A stretch of DNA of 64,000 bases, from positions 310,001 to 374,000 of the forward strand of contig JAGXFW010000016.1 of NCBI GenBank assembly GCA_024637035.1, written 5' to 3'. This document shows, piece after piece, positions 43,403-51,047 of this stretch. Positions within the stretch are counted from its first letter, which is position 1. The number at the start of each line of letters is the position of its first letter. The notes beneath the pieces were generated by a model that was not told the origin of the DNA, searched no databases, and saw nothing but the letters and a program-made list of their open reading frames with translations. This stretch comes from Actinomycetes bacterium. GTDB lineage: Bacteria > Actinomycetota > Thermoleophilia > RBG-16-64-13. The translations under genes were made by a program, and so were the position numbers.

Positions 43403-45673
43403 TCATCGAGCGCCCCCCGTGCCGCCCACCGTGCCGTTCACCGAGTCGAGGTAGGCCCGGTAGCAGGCCATCTTCGCTATCACCCTCACAGAGCGGAGCG
43501 GCGAAGGCAGCACCACGGCCGAATACGTTCCGCCACTCTCGAACACGGCCTGCTCCACCGGAGTGAACGACACGTTGATGATGGGCTTCTCGTAGCGGTT
43601 CATCAACTCCCCGGTGCGCCGGATGTAGGCTGCTTCCCTGCTCATGAAATCCTCGAACTCGCCCAACTCCCTCAACGCCGGGTCACCCCCCGCGGCTGCT
43701 TGGATCGAGGCCGCCGTTTCGATGACGCGCTGGCGGCCCGGACCTATCCCCACGATGCCGAGAGCGATGACCGCGTCTACGGCGTCGCAGCGCACCACCG
43801 CCTCTACCGCCCGCTCGGGCGCGAAGTCGCTCATGGCGCCGACCAGGTCGACGGGGTTCCCATGGCTCCAATAGGCCGGCAGGACCGCGCTGAGTTCGTC
43901 GAGCACGTCCTGGGGAAGGTCGGCCAGCTCAAGCCCCGTGCGCGATACCTCATCGGCGCTCAGCACCCCCCATCCCCCGCCCATGGTGACGACAGCAACC
44001 CTCCGCCCGCGCGGGAGCGGCATGTACGAGAGCGAGAAGGCCAGGTCGAGGAACTCGTCGGGGTCGCTCGTAGAGATGATGCCGCTCTGTCGCACCACCG
44101 CTTCGTACACACGCGAGGAGCCGGCCATAGTACCGGTGTGCGACAAGGCCGCTTTCGTACCGTAGTCACTGACCGCCGCTCGGAGCACGATGACGGGCTT
44201 CTGCACGCTCGCCTTGCGCGCCGACTCCATGAACCGACGTCCGTCGCTGAAGCCCTCGAGATACGCGAGGATCACCCCGGTCTGCGAGTCGGTGCGGAAG
44301 TACTCGAAAAGGTCCGTGGCGTCGAACAGGGCTTCGTTGCCGATGCCTACGAATTTGCCGATGCCTCCCTTGCGCCCCTCAGCAGCCGCCATGAGCTGGA
44401 TGCCCATGTTGCCCGATTGAGAGAGGAAGCTGCCCGGGCCCGTCTCCGGATGCATGATCACCGCTCCGGTGGCATAGAAGCGGCTCCAGGACGACATCAC
44501 ACCCATACAGTTCGGGCCGATCATCGCGATGCCGTGACGGGCACACGTCTCGGCCACCGTCCGTTCGAGGGCCGCCCCCTCGGCGCTCACCTCGGAGAAC
44601 CCCGAGCTGATCACCACGACCGCACGAACGCCCAACGAGGCACACTCGTCGATGACTTCGGGCACCAGCCGCGCCGGCACCGCCACAATGACCAGATCGG
44701 GCACCTCGGGCAGATCGCCCAAGGACGGGAACGCCGGCAGCCCGAAGATGCTCTCCGAACGAGGGTTGACTGGGTATAGCGCACCAGGGAACCCGCCTGA
44801 CATCATGTTGGCCAAGATAGTCCCGCCCCACTTGGTGGGATCGTTGGAGGCGCCGACCACGGCCACCGACTTCGGCGAGAACACGGCGTCCAGGTTGTGC
44901 AGGTTCGCCTCGAGATCCTTCTGCTCGCCCTGGTCGGGCTTCCGAAGGGTGACCAAGGCGTCCACCGCGACCGGCCGAGTGTCATCCACCAGAACGGGGT
45001 TCACGTCGATCTCACCGATCTCGGGATGATCGAACGCCATGCGCCCCACCGATTGGATGAGGTCTACGAGCGCCTGGCGATCCACCGCGGGAGACGCACG
45101 GAACTCGCCCAGGAGCTTGGTGGCCCTGAAGGCGCCCAGCAGCTCGTTGGCTTCCCTGTCGTCCAACGGAGCCACCCCGAAGGCGACGTCGTCGAGCGCC
45201 TCGGTGAGAATGCCGCCAACCCCGAACATGACCACCGGACCGAATTGCGGATCTCGCGTCATGCCCACCACGAATTCCCTGCCCCGCGGGAGCATCTTCT
45301 CCACCAGCACGCCTTCGAGGGCAGCTTCGCCCCTGCGCTGGAGGGAGTGGAACGCAGAACGGGCCGCCTCATCGTCGTCGATGTCGAGCACCACCAGCCC
45401 GGCGTCGGTCTTATGGAGGACATCGCGGGCCATCCCCTTCATTACCACGGGGTATCCCAGTGAGTGAGCGGCTGCCAGCGCCTCGGCGAGGTCGCGCACG
45501 ACCGCGCCAGGGGTCACCGAGATGCCGTAGGCCGCGAAGAGCGACTTTGCCGCAGACTCGTCGAGAGACCCAAGGCCGGCGGCAAGGGCGGCTTCCACGA
45601 TCTCACGGCCGGGTGGAGGGGGCCCATTATCCGCCCCGTGGGGCTTGGACGGCTCCGCCTTTTCGACCGACAT
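43403..45673 (-). CDS. ADP-forming acyl/acetyl-CoA ligase, domains in beta-alpha order
   Basis: A 756-residue fused enzyme that interconverts acyl-CoA + ADP + Pi and acid + CoA + ATP, a typical fermentative ATP-making step. An ATP-grasp domain comes first (about 25-250: YPVVMKGMARDVLHKTDAGLV, FGVGGILTEALDD), followed by the CoA-binding Rossmann domain (about 285-410: VAVVGASNDPTKWGG) and the succinyl-CoA-ligase-like part with LSQSGNMGIQL and LSHTGTMAGS, whose His is the likely phospho-residue. Most fused bacterial enzymes put the CoA-binding part first. The ATG at 45673 has AAGGAGGAAGG upstream. Upstream 45674-45797 holds no other gene. Confidence 0.9.
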   Translation of the reverse strand: MSVEKAEPSKPHGADNGPPPPGREIVEAALAAGLGSLDESAAKSLFAAYGISVTPGAVVRDLAEALAAAHSLGYPVVMKGMARDVLHKTDAGLVVLDIDDDEAARSAFHSLQRRGEAALEGVLVEKMLPRGREFVVGMTRDPQFGPVVMFGVGGILTEALDDVAFGVAPLDDREANELLGAFRATKLLGEFRASPAVDRQALVDLIQSVGRMAFDHPEIGEIDVNPVLVDDTRPVAVDALVTLRKPDQGEQKDLEANLHNLDAVFSPKSVAVVGASNDPTKWGGTILANMMSGGFPGALYPVNPRSESIFGLPAFPSLGDLPEVPDLVIVAVPARLVPEVIDECASLGVRAVVVISSGFSEVSAEGAALERTVAETCARHGIAMIGPNCMGVMSSWSRFYATGAVIMHPETGPGSFLSQSGNMGIQLMAAAEGRKGGIGKFVGIGNEALFDATDLFEYFRTDSQTGVILAYLEGFSDGRRFMESARKASVQKPVIVLRAAVSDYGTKAALSHTGTMAGSSRVYEAVVRQSGIISTSDPDEFLDLAFSLSYMPLPRGRRVAVVTMGGGWGVLSADEVSRTGLELADLPQDVLDELSAVLPAYWSHGNPVDLVGAMSDFAPERAVEAVVRCDAVDAVIALGIVGIGPGRQRVIETAASIQAAAGGDPALRELGEFEDFMSREAAYIRRTGELMNRYEKPIINVSFTPVEQAVFESGGTYSAVVLPSPLRSVRVIAKMACYRAYLDSVNGTVGGTGGAR

Positions 45674-45797
45674 CCTTCCTCCTTGTGGTAGTGCTGTGCC
45701 GGCGGGGTCCCAGTGGGGATGCATGAGCCGGAACGGGGTTCGCGCGGTGGGCGGCATTCCGCCCGACAATAGCACAAGGGAGGTGATCGGCGGGTCT

Positions 45798-45836
45798 GAG
45801 GCGGATCGCCTCGGCCGCTGGCGGCCGGAGGGCTTC
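45798..45836. repeat. Two adjacent hairpins at the edge of the low-G+C island
   Basis: GAGGCG-GAT-CGCCTC and CGGCCG-CTGG-CGGCCG are two consecutive small stems, followed on the plus strand by CTTCTTTTGG. They lie between the HEPN-like gene (stop 45864) and the acyl-CoA ligase promoter region. They may terminate transcription, mainly in the plus direction, or mark an insertion boundary. Confidence 0.4.
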
Positions 45837-45863
45837 TTTTGGTGAGACGATATGGCCCTGTGA

Positions 45864-46394
45864 CTACTCTCGCCCGCCCGCTCGTTGCCTTTGTCCGAGC
45901 ACTTCCATCTCAACGCCCGCAAGCAGGGTGGTTATCTCGTTGATTGCAGCTACGCCCCCTATCCTCCACTCCCCCCCGTCGTATTTGATCGACCAGGGTT
46001 GACCATCGGGGAAACTTGCGGCGAACTCCCTGCCAGAACGGTGCAGGTCTACGCGATTCCGGAAGGTTGGTCGCTGCTCCTCCCAGTGTTCGTATATGTT
46101 CCGCAAGAGCACAAGTGGATCGAGCAATTCCCGTGGGAACGTTAGTGGTGGGTGGACCTTGCTGGCTTCAATCAGCGCGCGACTTAGATTCGTGCCAACG
46201 ACGAGGAGGAGGTGTTCATCGAGAGAGGCCGCAGAAGACGACTTACGCCTATCCAGCTCGTCGCGCCCTTGACCTTCGCCGAGGGTGCTTAGCGAGAGCC
46301 TGTGCACCTGCAGCTGCCAAGACCAGACCCAATGAAGAACGTCATCCAGAATGAGGTCGCGCTGCCCTGTGACGTACCCTGCTTCAGACGGCAT
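45864..46394 (-). CDS. Hypothetical protein with HEPN-type RNxxxH motif
   Basis: A 176-residue protein not recognised by family. A helical central part (about 57-110) contains RNIYEH at residues 98-103, which matches the R-N-x-x-x-H signature of HEPN-domain ribonucleases. The N-terminus is aromatic and helical (HWVWSWQLQVHRL), and the last 50 residues look beta-rich (PWSIKYDGGEWRIGGV). The ATG has GGAGGT eight bases upstream. It lies 86 bases after the PIN gene on the same strand, probably in one transcript. A chance motif remains possible; the fold has not been tested. Lower G+C than its neighbours suggests acquisition. Confidence 0.6.
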   Translation of the reverse strand: MPSEAGYVTGQRDLILDDVLHWVWSWQLQVHRLSLSTLGEGQGRDELDRRKSSSAASLDEHLLLVVGTNLSRALIEASKVHPPLTFPRELLDPLVLLRNIYEHWEEQRPTFRNRVDLHRSGREFAASFPDGQPWSIKYDGGEWRIGGVAAINEITTLLAGVEMEVLGQRQRAGGRE

Positions 46395-46480
46395 CCGCTA
46401 TACCTCCGCGCTTCAGATCCAGACGAACGAGCCCTTCTGTGTGGTTCACAAGCGCTGACAGCCGGAAGGCGTGCCCTGGC

Positions 46481-46963
46481 CTAGTCGCCTGGACCAACGG
46501 CACTTAGAAGTTGTAGCAGCGACAAGCACGGCACCCCTTCTTGTTGGCATAGTGACTGAACGGCCGCATCGTTGGAGACAAGTGTGTGGCCTTGCAGCAG
46601 ACACACTTCGATGAGCAAGGCATCACCTCGGTTACCTCTCTTGTTGCTGCGTCCCGGATGATCTCTGAGCTTCCCAAGAAGGCGCTCGAAGTGCCCGCCG
46701 TCCTGGGCCCAGGCCAGCTCGCCCCAAGGGGACATGCCCCATATGAATGTCTCGTGTGAAGCTCGACCGTCTGGAACACCATTCTCAATGGTCCGAAGCC
46801 CGTCCAACAACTTCCTGCGAATCTTCGGGTCGTTTGTCGATTCAATCTCTGACTCCTGGAGGGAGGTGATGAAGTACTCATGGTCGATGCTGAAGTCAGC
46901 AATCGCGACGTCTTCTTTGACTATCTGATTGCTAGCATTGGTATCGAGCACGAACTTCGTCAT
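46481..46963 (-). CDS. PIN-domain protein, probable ribonuclease
   Basis: A 160-residue protein with the acidic PIN active site visible: D7 (FVLDTNAS), E37 or E39 (ITSLQESEIE), D114 (NRGDALLIE) and D132 (VSNDAAVQS). PIN proteins are metal-dependent RNases, often toxins of toxin-antitoxin pairs or enzymes of defence and RNA decay. No VapB-like antitoxin gene is seen upstream; the next gene downstream encodes the RNxxxH protein. The start is ATG at 46963, 10 bases or so after GAAGAAGGG; the frame remains open further 5' but no recognisable sequence is encoded there. The first part of the gene has only about half G+C. Confidence 0.75.
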   Translation of the reverse strand: MTKFVLDTNASNQIVKEDVAIADFSIDHEYFITSLQESEIESTNDPKIRRKLLDGLRTIENGVPDGRASHETFIWGMSPWGELAWAQDGGHFERLLGKLRDHPGRSNKRGNRGDALLIEVCLLQGHTLVSNDAAVQSLCQQEGVPCLSLLQLLSAVGPGD

Positions 46964-47186
46964 CGACCGTTGCCCTTCTTCCCGCAGTGACCACAGGCAA
47001 TCCGATGCACGTCCCGTAACCCCGGCGGCTTGATCCGCTCGATAGTCACCCGACCGTTGGCTCAGGGCGGTGGAGAAGACGAGATTGTGTGCCGCCCCTC
47101 GCCATGCGCATCCGGCACGCCAGAATCGTAGCATGGCGCACGGATAGGAAGGCCAGTCGTCGCTTGGTGCACCTTCGGCGGAAGGA
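46964..47186. other. Intergenic stretch between the PIN gene and ssrA, no gene supported
   Basis: This stretch has no supported gene. The reading frame of the PIN gene continues open up to 47191 but encodes nothing recognisable. No integrase remnant, insertion-sequence end or copy of the ssrA 3' end was found by eye. Confidence 0.4.
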
Positions 47187-47222
47187 AACACAAAGCCCCG
47201 GCGTCACAGTGACTGCCGGGGC
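47187..47222 (-). terminator. Rho-independent terminator of ssrA
   Basis: On the minus strand GCCCCGGC and GCCGGGGC pair, extended by inner GTCAC/GTGAC with a single bulge, and TTTGTGTTT follows. It lies just beyond the 3' end of tmRNA. Confidence 0.75.
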
Positions 47223-47229
47223 CGTGAGG

Positions 47230-47584
47230 TGGAGGCGGGGGGAATCGAACCCCCGTCCGAGACTCGCCTGGACAAGACTTCTACGAGCGTAGCTCCCACA
47301 TTATTTCTCGCCTCTTGCCACCGTGAGAGCAGGTCGCTTTCGGCCAGCCACCTTAGTGTCCCCGGCGCGGCGGCGGCAGTCGCATCGGGTGAGTCCGCCT
47401 AAATGATGCCACGACCCTTCCCGGCAGACGCGGAAGGCGTGACAGGCGCTTAAACTAGGTTAAGCGGCCAGTGCCAATTGGGTATCGGCAGTTGTTCTTT
47501 TCCAACCCGTTTAGCGAGAATGGTTGGAATCTCGGCTCGCTACCTTGACTCAGACCTGAACCCCGTCGAAACCATGTCGCCCCC
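47230..47584 (-). ncRNA. ssrA: tmRNA (transfer-messenger RNA)
   Basis: tmRNA rescues stalled ribosomes with SmpB. The tRNA-like ends are clear: 5' GGGGGCG pairs with 3' CGCCTCC, and the T-arm GGGGGTTCGATTCCCCC is present; the 5' region contains the GACATGGTTTCGACGGGG-type sequence typical of tmRNA. The tag reading frame probably runs 47489 to 47460 and reads A-D-T-Q-L-A-L-A-A before TAA, preceded by AACAACT; with the tmRNA-borne alanine this gives AADTQLALAA, ending in the ClpXP-recognised LAA. The CCA is only partly encoded (ACC). It lies downstream of smpB on the same strand. Confidence 0.95.
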
Positions 47585-47628
47585 AAGATGGGACGTCGGC
47601 CGATAGGCCAGCATCCTTCGTCGAGGGA

Positions 47629-47634
47629 AGTATA
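47629..47634 (-). promoter_or_regulatory. -10 box of ssrA
   Basis: TATACT on the minus strand lies about 45 bases before the mature tmRNA 5' end. The -35 position GTGTCG (17-base spacing) is a 3/6 match. The precursor 5' leader would be removed by RNase P. Confidence 0.5.
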
Positions 47635-47696
47635 CCGCAAGAACGACGTGACGACACGCCTGCGGCCGCGGGAACGGGGGTGTTGACGGGCTTCGG

Positions 47697-48164
47697 CTAG
47701 CCCTTCTGACGCTCGCGGAACGCGCGCTGTATCTCGCGGTCGGCGTCCTTCTTGGCGAGGTCTTCCCGCTTGTCGTACAAGGCCTTGCCCTTGGCGAGAC
47801 CCACCTCGATCTTGGCGCGGCCGTTGCGGAAGTAGAGCTTCGTGGGCACCAGCGTATAGCCCGCGCGCTGTACTTTGCCGATCAGCCACCTGATCTCATG
47901 CTTGTGCAGCAGGAGCTTACGATCTCTGAGGGGTTCATGATTGAAGATGTTCCCCTGCTCGTAGGCGCTGATGTGCGCACCAACCAGGAACACTTGCTCC
48001 CCCCGCACGACCGCGTACGACTCGCGAAGGTTGGCCCGTCCCTGGCGAAGGGACTTGACCTCAGTGCCCGTAAGAACCATGCCGGCTTCGAAGGTCTCCT
48101 CGATGAAGTAGTCGTGGAAGGCCTTCTTGTTCTGAGCTATGAGTTTTATACCGGTGGGACGCAT
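47697..48164 (-). CDS. smpB: SmpB, tmRNA-binding protein
   Basis: A 155-residue partner of tmRNA. The motifs [25 protein letters not shown] and [16 protein letters not shown] are diagnostic, and the C-terminal basic tail ([18 protein letters not shown]) that enters the mRNA channel is complete. The ATG at 48164 has no Shine-Dalgarno; an extended -10 (TGC-TATACT) lies only ten bases upstream, so the mRNA may begin just a few bases before the start codon. It is followed by ssrA after about 110 bases. Confidence 0.96.
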   Translation of the reverse strand: MRPTGIKLIAQNKKAFHDYFIEETFEAGMVLTGTEVKSLRQGRANLRESYAVVRGEQVFLVGAHISAYEQGNIFNHEPLRDRKLLLHKHEIRWLIGKVQRAGYTLVPTKLYFRNGRAKIEVGLAKGKALYDKREDLAKKDADREIQRAFRERQKG

Positions 48165-48173
48165 GGCCGAGGA

Positions 48174-48182
48174 AGTATAGCA
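48174..48182 (-). promoter_or_regulatory. Extended -10 promoter of smpB
   Basis: TGC-TATACT on the minus strand (5/6 hexamer with TG extension). No -35 is seen in the GC-rich upstream sequence. It would start RNA about 3-4 bases before the smpB ATG. The rest of the gap up to rnr (48183-48297) is GC-rich with potential stems and no gene. Confidence 0.45.
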
Positions 48183-48297
48183 GGGCGCTCCGCGGCGCCG
48201 CCGCGGGTCACACCTGGCACCGGCGGCTCTACGCGCCGCATAGGCGGGTGCCCGGTCGCCCGGTGTCCCGGTGCCCAGGGCGTCGTGGCGGCGGAGA

Positions 48298-50151
48298 TCA
48301 GTCCAGCGCCAGAGCCAGGTCCACCTTGCCGCTCAGGGTGTCGACGGAGGTCACCTTCACGTCTACCGACCCGGCCAGGCGGTACGCCGTGCCCGTCCGG
48401 CGGCCGACCATGGCCGTTTCTGTCTCATCGAGTTCATAGTAGTCGCCCGGCAGTTCGCGGGCGGGCAAGAAACCCTGGTAGAGGCAGTCGAAAAGCACGA
48501 ATGCGCCCGATCTCGCGAAGCCCACGATCTGGCCCTCGAACTGCATGCTCGGCCCCGACTCGGCAAGACGCCTCTCGAGCAGGAAGGCCAACGCGATGTC
48601 ATCGGCGAGGAGTTCTATCTTCTTCGCTTCGCGCTCCCGCACGGAGCAATGCTCCGCCCACTCGGGCAGGGTCGAGGTGGTCGGGTTCTCCGCCAGTCCG
48701 AGGCGGCCAAGAAGACCTCGATGCACCAGAAGGTCGGGGTATCTGCGGATGGGTGACGTGAAGTGGCAGTATGCGGCGAGCGACAGACCGAAGTGGCCGA
48801 TGTTGTCGGTTTGATAGATCGCCCGGCTCTGTGCCCGCAGGATCTGTTGATCGAGAGCCTGCCGCCCCCGGTTCCTGGGCGCCGACGACTCGACGAAACC
48901 GGCCGCCTCCACCATGGTGCGGCGCACGTCCTCCGGGGTCGCCGTGAATGGGTCGAAGCGCGGGGTGGGCACATCGAGGCTGGCGAACACGTTGAGCATG
49001 CGATCCAACGCAAAGGGGTCGGGCAGGTCGTGCACTCTGAATACGGTGGGCACTCGCTCCTTCTCCAAGAAGGTCGCCACCTGCTCGTTGGCCAAGACCA
49101 TGAAGTCTTCGATGAACCCGTGGCTCTCGGATTCCGTCGAGGCATGAGCATCGACCAGCGCCTCTCCGTCCCACAAGAACTCGGGCTCGACCGATGTGAT
49201 CTGTAGGGAGCCGCGAGCCTCCCGCCGCCCACGCACTGCCTTGGCGAGCGGACGACCCAAAGCGAGCGCCGCCTCGAGGGCGGGCGAAGCCGCGCGCGTT
49301 CCATCGAAATGGGCTTGAAGCTGATCGTAGTCGAGGCGTTCATCGCTCACGATGAGCGAGCGGTAGAAGCGCACAGAGGACACCGAACCTTGCGGGTCGA
49401 GGACCACCTCCGTGGTGAGGGCCTTACGCTCGACGCCCGGCTGCAGCGAACAGACGCCGGCCGAGAGGAGTGCAGGCAACATGGGCACCACCCCCGTGGG
49501 CACATACACCGAAGTGGTGCGCCGCAGTGCCTCTTGATCGATAAGGCTACCCTCGGGCACGTAGTAGGCCACATCGGCGATGTGTACGAAGACCGTGACC
49601 AGATCGCCGTCGGCACGGAATGACAGGGCATCGTCGAAGTCGCGCGCCGTCGCGGGGTCTACCGTGAAGGTGAAGAGGTCGCGCAGATCGACTCTATCCG
49701 GGTCGACCGTCTGCTCCGCCGTGGCCGCGCTGGCGGCTTCGGCGAGCACCTTGCTGCCGAAATCGCGGCGCGGGAGTCGATCGACGAGGAGTGCCTCGAG
49801 GACATCGGCCAGCGTTTCTCGCCTGCCGATCACTCGGGTGATGCGCGCCCGCCGGCCGTGGGCGAGGGCGAAGAGCACCAGGTCGCCCACTCGCGGCTTG
49901 ATGCCCTCCCGCGCCACCAGCAGACTCTGCCCCTGCTGGAAGGCCGGATCGATCTCGAGGTTCTTGCCTCGCCGTACCACGACACCTACCACCGCGGTGG
50001 TCTCCGCCTTCACACCAGGGCGGGCCGGCGCCACACGTTTCGTACGCCCTGCTATCGCGGCAGGAGCCTTTCCGCCGGGCTTCTTTCCGCGGTGAGGCGC
50101 GCCGCTTGCCGCGCGCCGCTTCGAACGGCTGGGTTTCTTCGGTCTCGGCAT
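48298..50151 (-). CDS. rnr: Ribonuclease R (RNB-family 3'-5' exoribonuclease)
   Basis: A 617-residue exoribonuclease that degrades structured RNA and is often linked with tmRNA action. A basic N-terminal tail (about 1-50) precedes OB-fold regions. The RNB catalytic segment has the acidic metal site in [11 protein letters not shown], and [16 protein letters not shown] is the family signature. An S1 domain ends the protein ([18 protein letters not shown]). The chosen ATG at 50151 lies two bases after the prmA stop; a longer frame extends into prmA. Slightly shorter than E. coli RNase R, similar to other actinobacterial forms. Confidence 0.93.
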   Translation of the reverse strand: MPRPKKPSRSKRRAASGAPHRGKKPGGKAPAAIAGRTKRVAPARPGVKAETTAVVGVVVRRGKNLEIDPAFQQGQSLLVAREGIKPRVGDLVLFALAHGRRARITRVIGRRETLADVLEALLVDRLPRRDFGSKVLAEAASAATAEQTVDPDRVDLRDLFTFTVDPATARDFDDALSFRADGDLVTVFVHIADVAYYVPEGSLIDQEALRRTTSVYVPTGVVPMLPALLSAGVCSLQPGVERKALTTEVVLDPQGSVSSVRFYRSLIVSDERLDYDQLQAHFDGTRAASPALEAALALGRPLAKAVRGRREARGSLQITSVEPEFLWDGEALVDAHASTESESHGFIEDFMVLANEQVATFLEKERVPTVFRVHDLPDPFALDRMLNVFASLDVPTPRFDPFTATPEDVRRTMVEAAGFVESSAPRNRGRQALDQQILRAQSRAIYQTDNIGHFGLSLAAYCHFTSPIRRYPDLLVHRGLLGRLGLAENPTTSTLPEWAEHCSVREREAKKIELLADDIALAFLLERRLAESGPSMQFEGQIVGFARSGAFVLFDCLYQGFLPARELPGDYYELDETETAMVGRRTGTAYRLAGSVDVKVTSVDTLSGKVDLALALD

Positions 50152-50153
50152 GC

Positions 50154-51047
50154 CTACTGCACGGCCGGGCGCGCGCGGCGCTCCGCCGCGACTATCACGA
50201 GGCTGGCCCATTCGGCCTCATGGACCCGTTCTGTCACGGCCAACCCGGCTTGGGCGGCGGCGTCTTCGACGGTCGCCTCCTGCTCGCCCATCAAGATGCC
50301 CGAGACGATGAGCCGATGGAAGTCGACGCCCAATTCCACAAGGCGATCGATGAGCGCCAGCACCGGCTCGAGTGTCATGTTGGCCAGGATGGTCGCTCCC
50401 TCGGCCCACTCCGCGGGCACTCCGCTCACGTCGAGCACCGTCACCTGGGCCTCGACGCCGTTCTCCACCGTGTTCTCCCGGGCGACTTCGACCGCCTGCG
50501 GGTCGTTGTCCAGGGCGCGCGCTGGAGCGAATCCGAGCCTGCCCGCCGCGATGGTCAAGATGCCCGTGCCGGTGCCCACGTCCAGCACCGGGCCCCCTGG
50601 AGCCCCGCGCTGGAGGAGTTCCAACACTCCCCGCGTGGTGGCGTGCAGACCGGTGCCGAAGGCCAGGCCGGGAGTCAGGACGATGTCGAGGAGGTCACCG
50701 CTCGGCGGCTCCTCCCACGGGGGGCGAACGTAGACCCGCCCGATCGTGATGGGCCGGAAATGGTCCTTCCACCCCTCCTCCCATCCCCCTGGCACCAGCA
50801 CCCGCTCGATGCCCACCGTAGCCCGTAGAGCGCCGTCCTCCGGCAGAGCTGCCAGGATCTCCTCGTCGGGCACGAACCCCGCGCCGTGGCGGAACGGATA
50901 GAACACCATGTGGGTGCGGGCATCCTCGCCCGGGCTCGCTTCCTCATCGATCTGCTGAAAGGGGCCGAGCAGGTCGATCAGCATCGCGCCGCACACGTCG
51001 CTCCATGCGGTGGGAACGGAGATGCGGACCGCGGGATCGGAGGTCAT
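50154..51047 (-). CDS. prmA: Ribosomal protein L11 methyltransferase
   Basis: A 297-residue SAM-dependent methyltransferase that trimethylates ribosomal protein L11. The AdoMet motif VLDVGTGTGILTIAAGRLG is clear, followed by the acidic DNDPQAVEVAREN and the catalytic ILANMTLEPVLAL; the DIVLTPGLAFGTGLHATTR segment is also typical. The ATG at 51047 overlaps the dnaJ stop by one base (TGATG), giving the common dnaJ-prmA coupling. rnr follows after two bases, so hrcA-dnaJ-prmA-rnr reads as one run. Confidence 0.95.
   Translation of the reverse strand: MTSDPAVRISVPTAWSDVCGAMLIDLLGPFQQIDEEASPGEDARTHMVFYPFRHGAGFVPDEEILAALPEDGALRATVGIERVLVPGGWEEGWKDHFRPITIGRVYVRPPWEEPPSGDLLDIVLTPGLAFGTGLHATTRGVLELLQRGAPGGPVLDVGTGTGILTIAAGRLGFAPARALDNDPQAVEVARENTVENGVEAQVTVLDVSGVPAEWAEGATILANMTLEPVLALIDRLVELGVDFHRLIVSGILMGEQEATVEDAAAQAGLAVTERVHEAEWASLVIVAAERRARPAVQ

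Noticed and set aside
45600-46000. Direct repeat of the ssrA 3' end as an attachment site
   Set aside because: No copy of the GGTTCGATTCCCCC-type end was found by eye in this stretch.
46964-47191. 76-codon extension of the PIN gene
   Set aside because: The frame is open but the encoded sequence is unlike PIN proteins, which begin a few residues before the first acidic motif.
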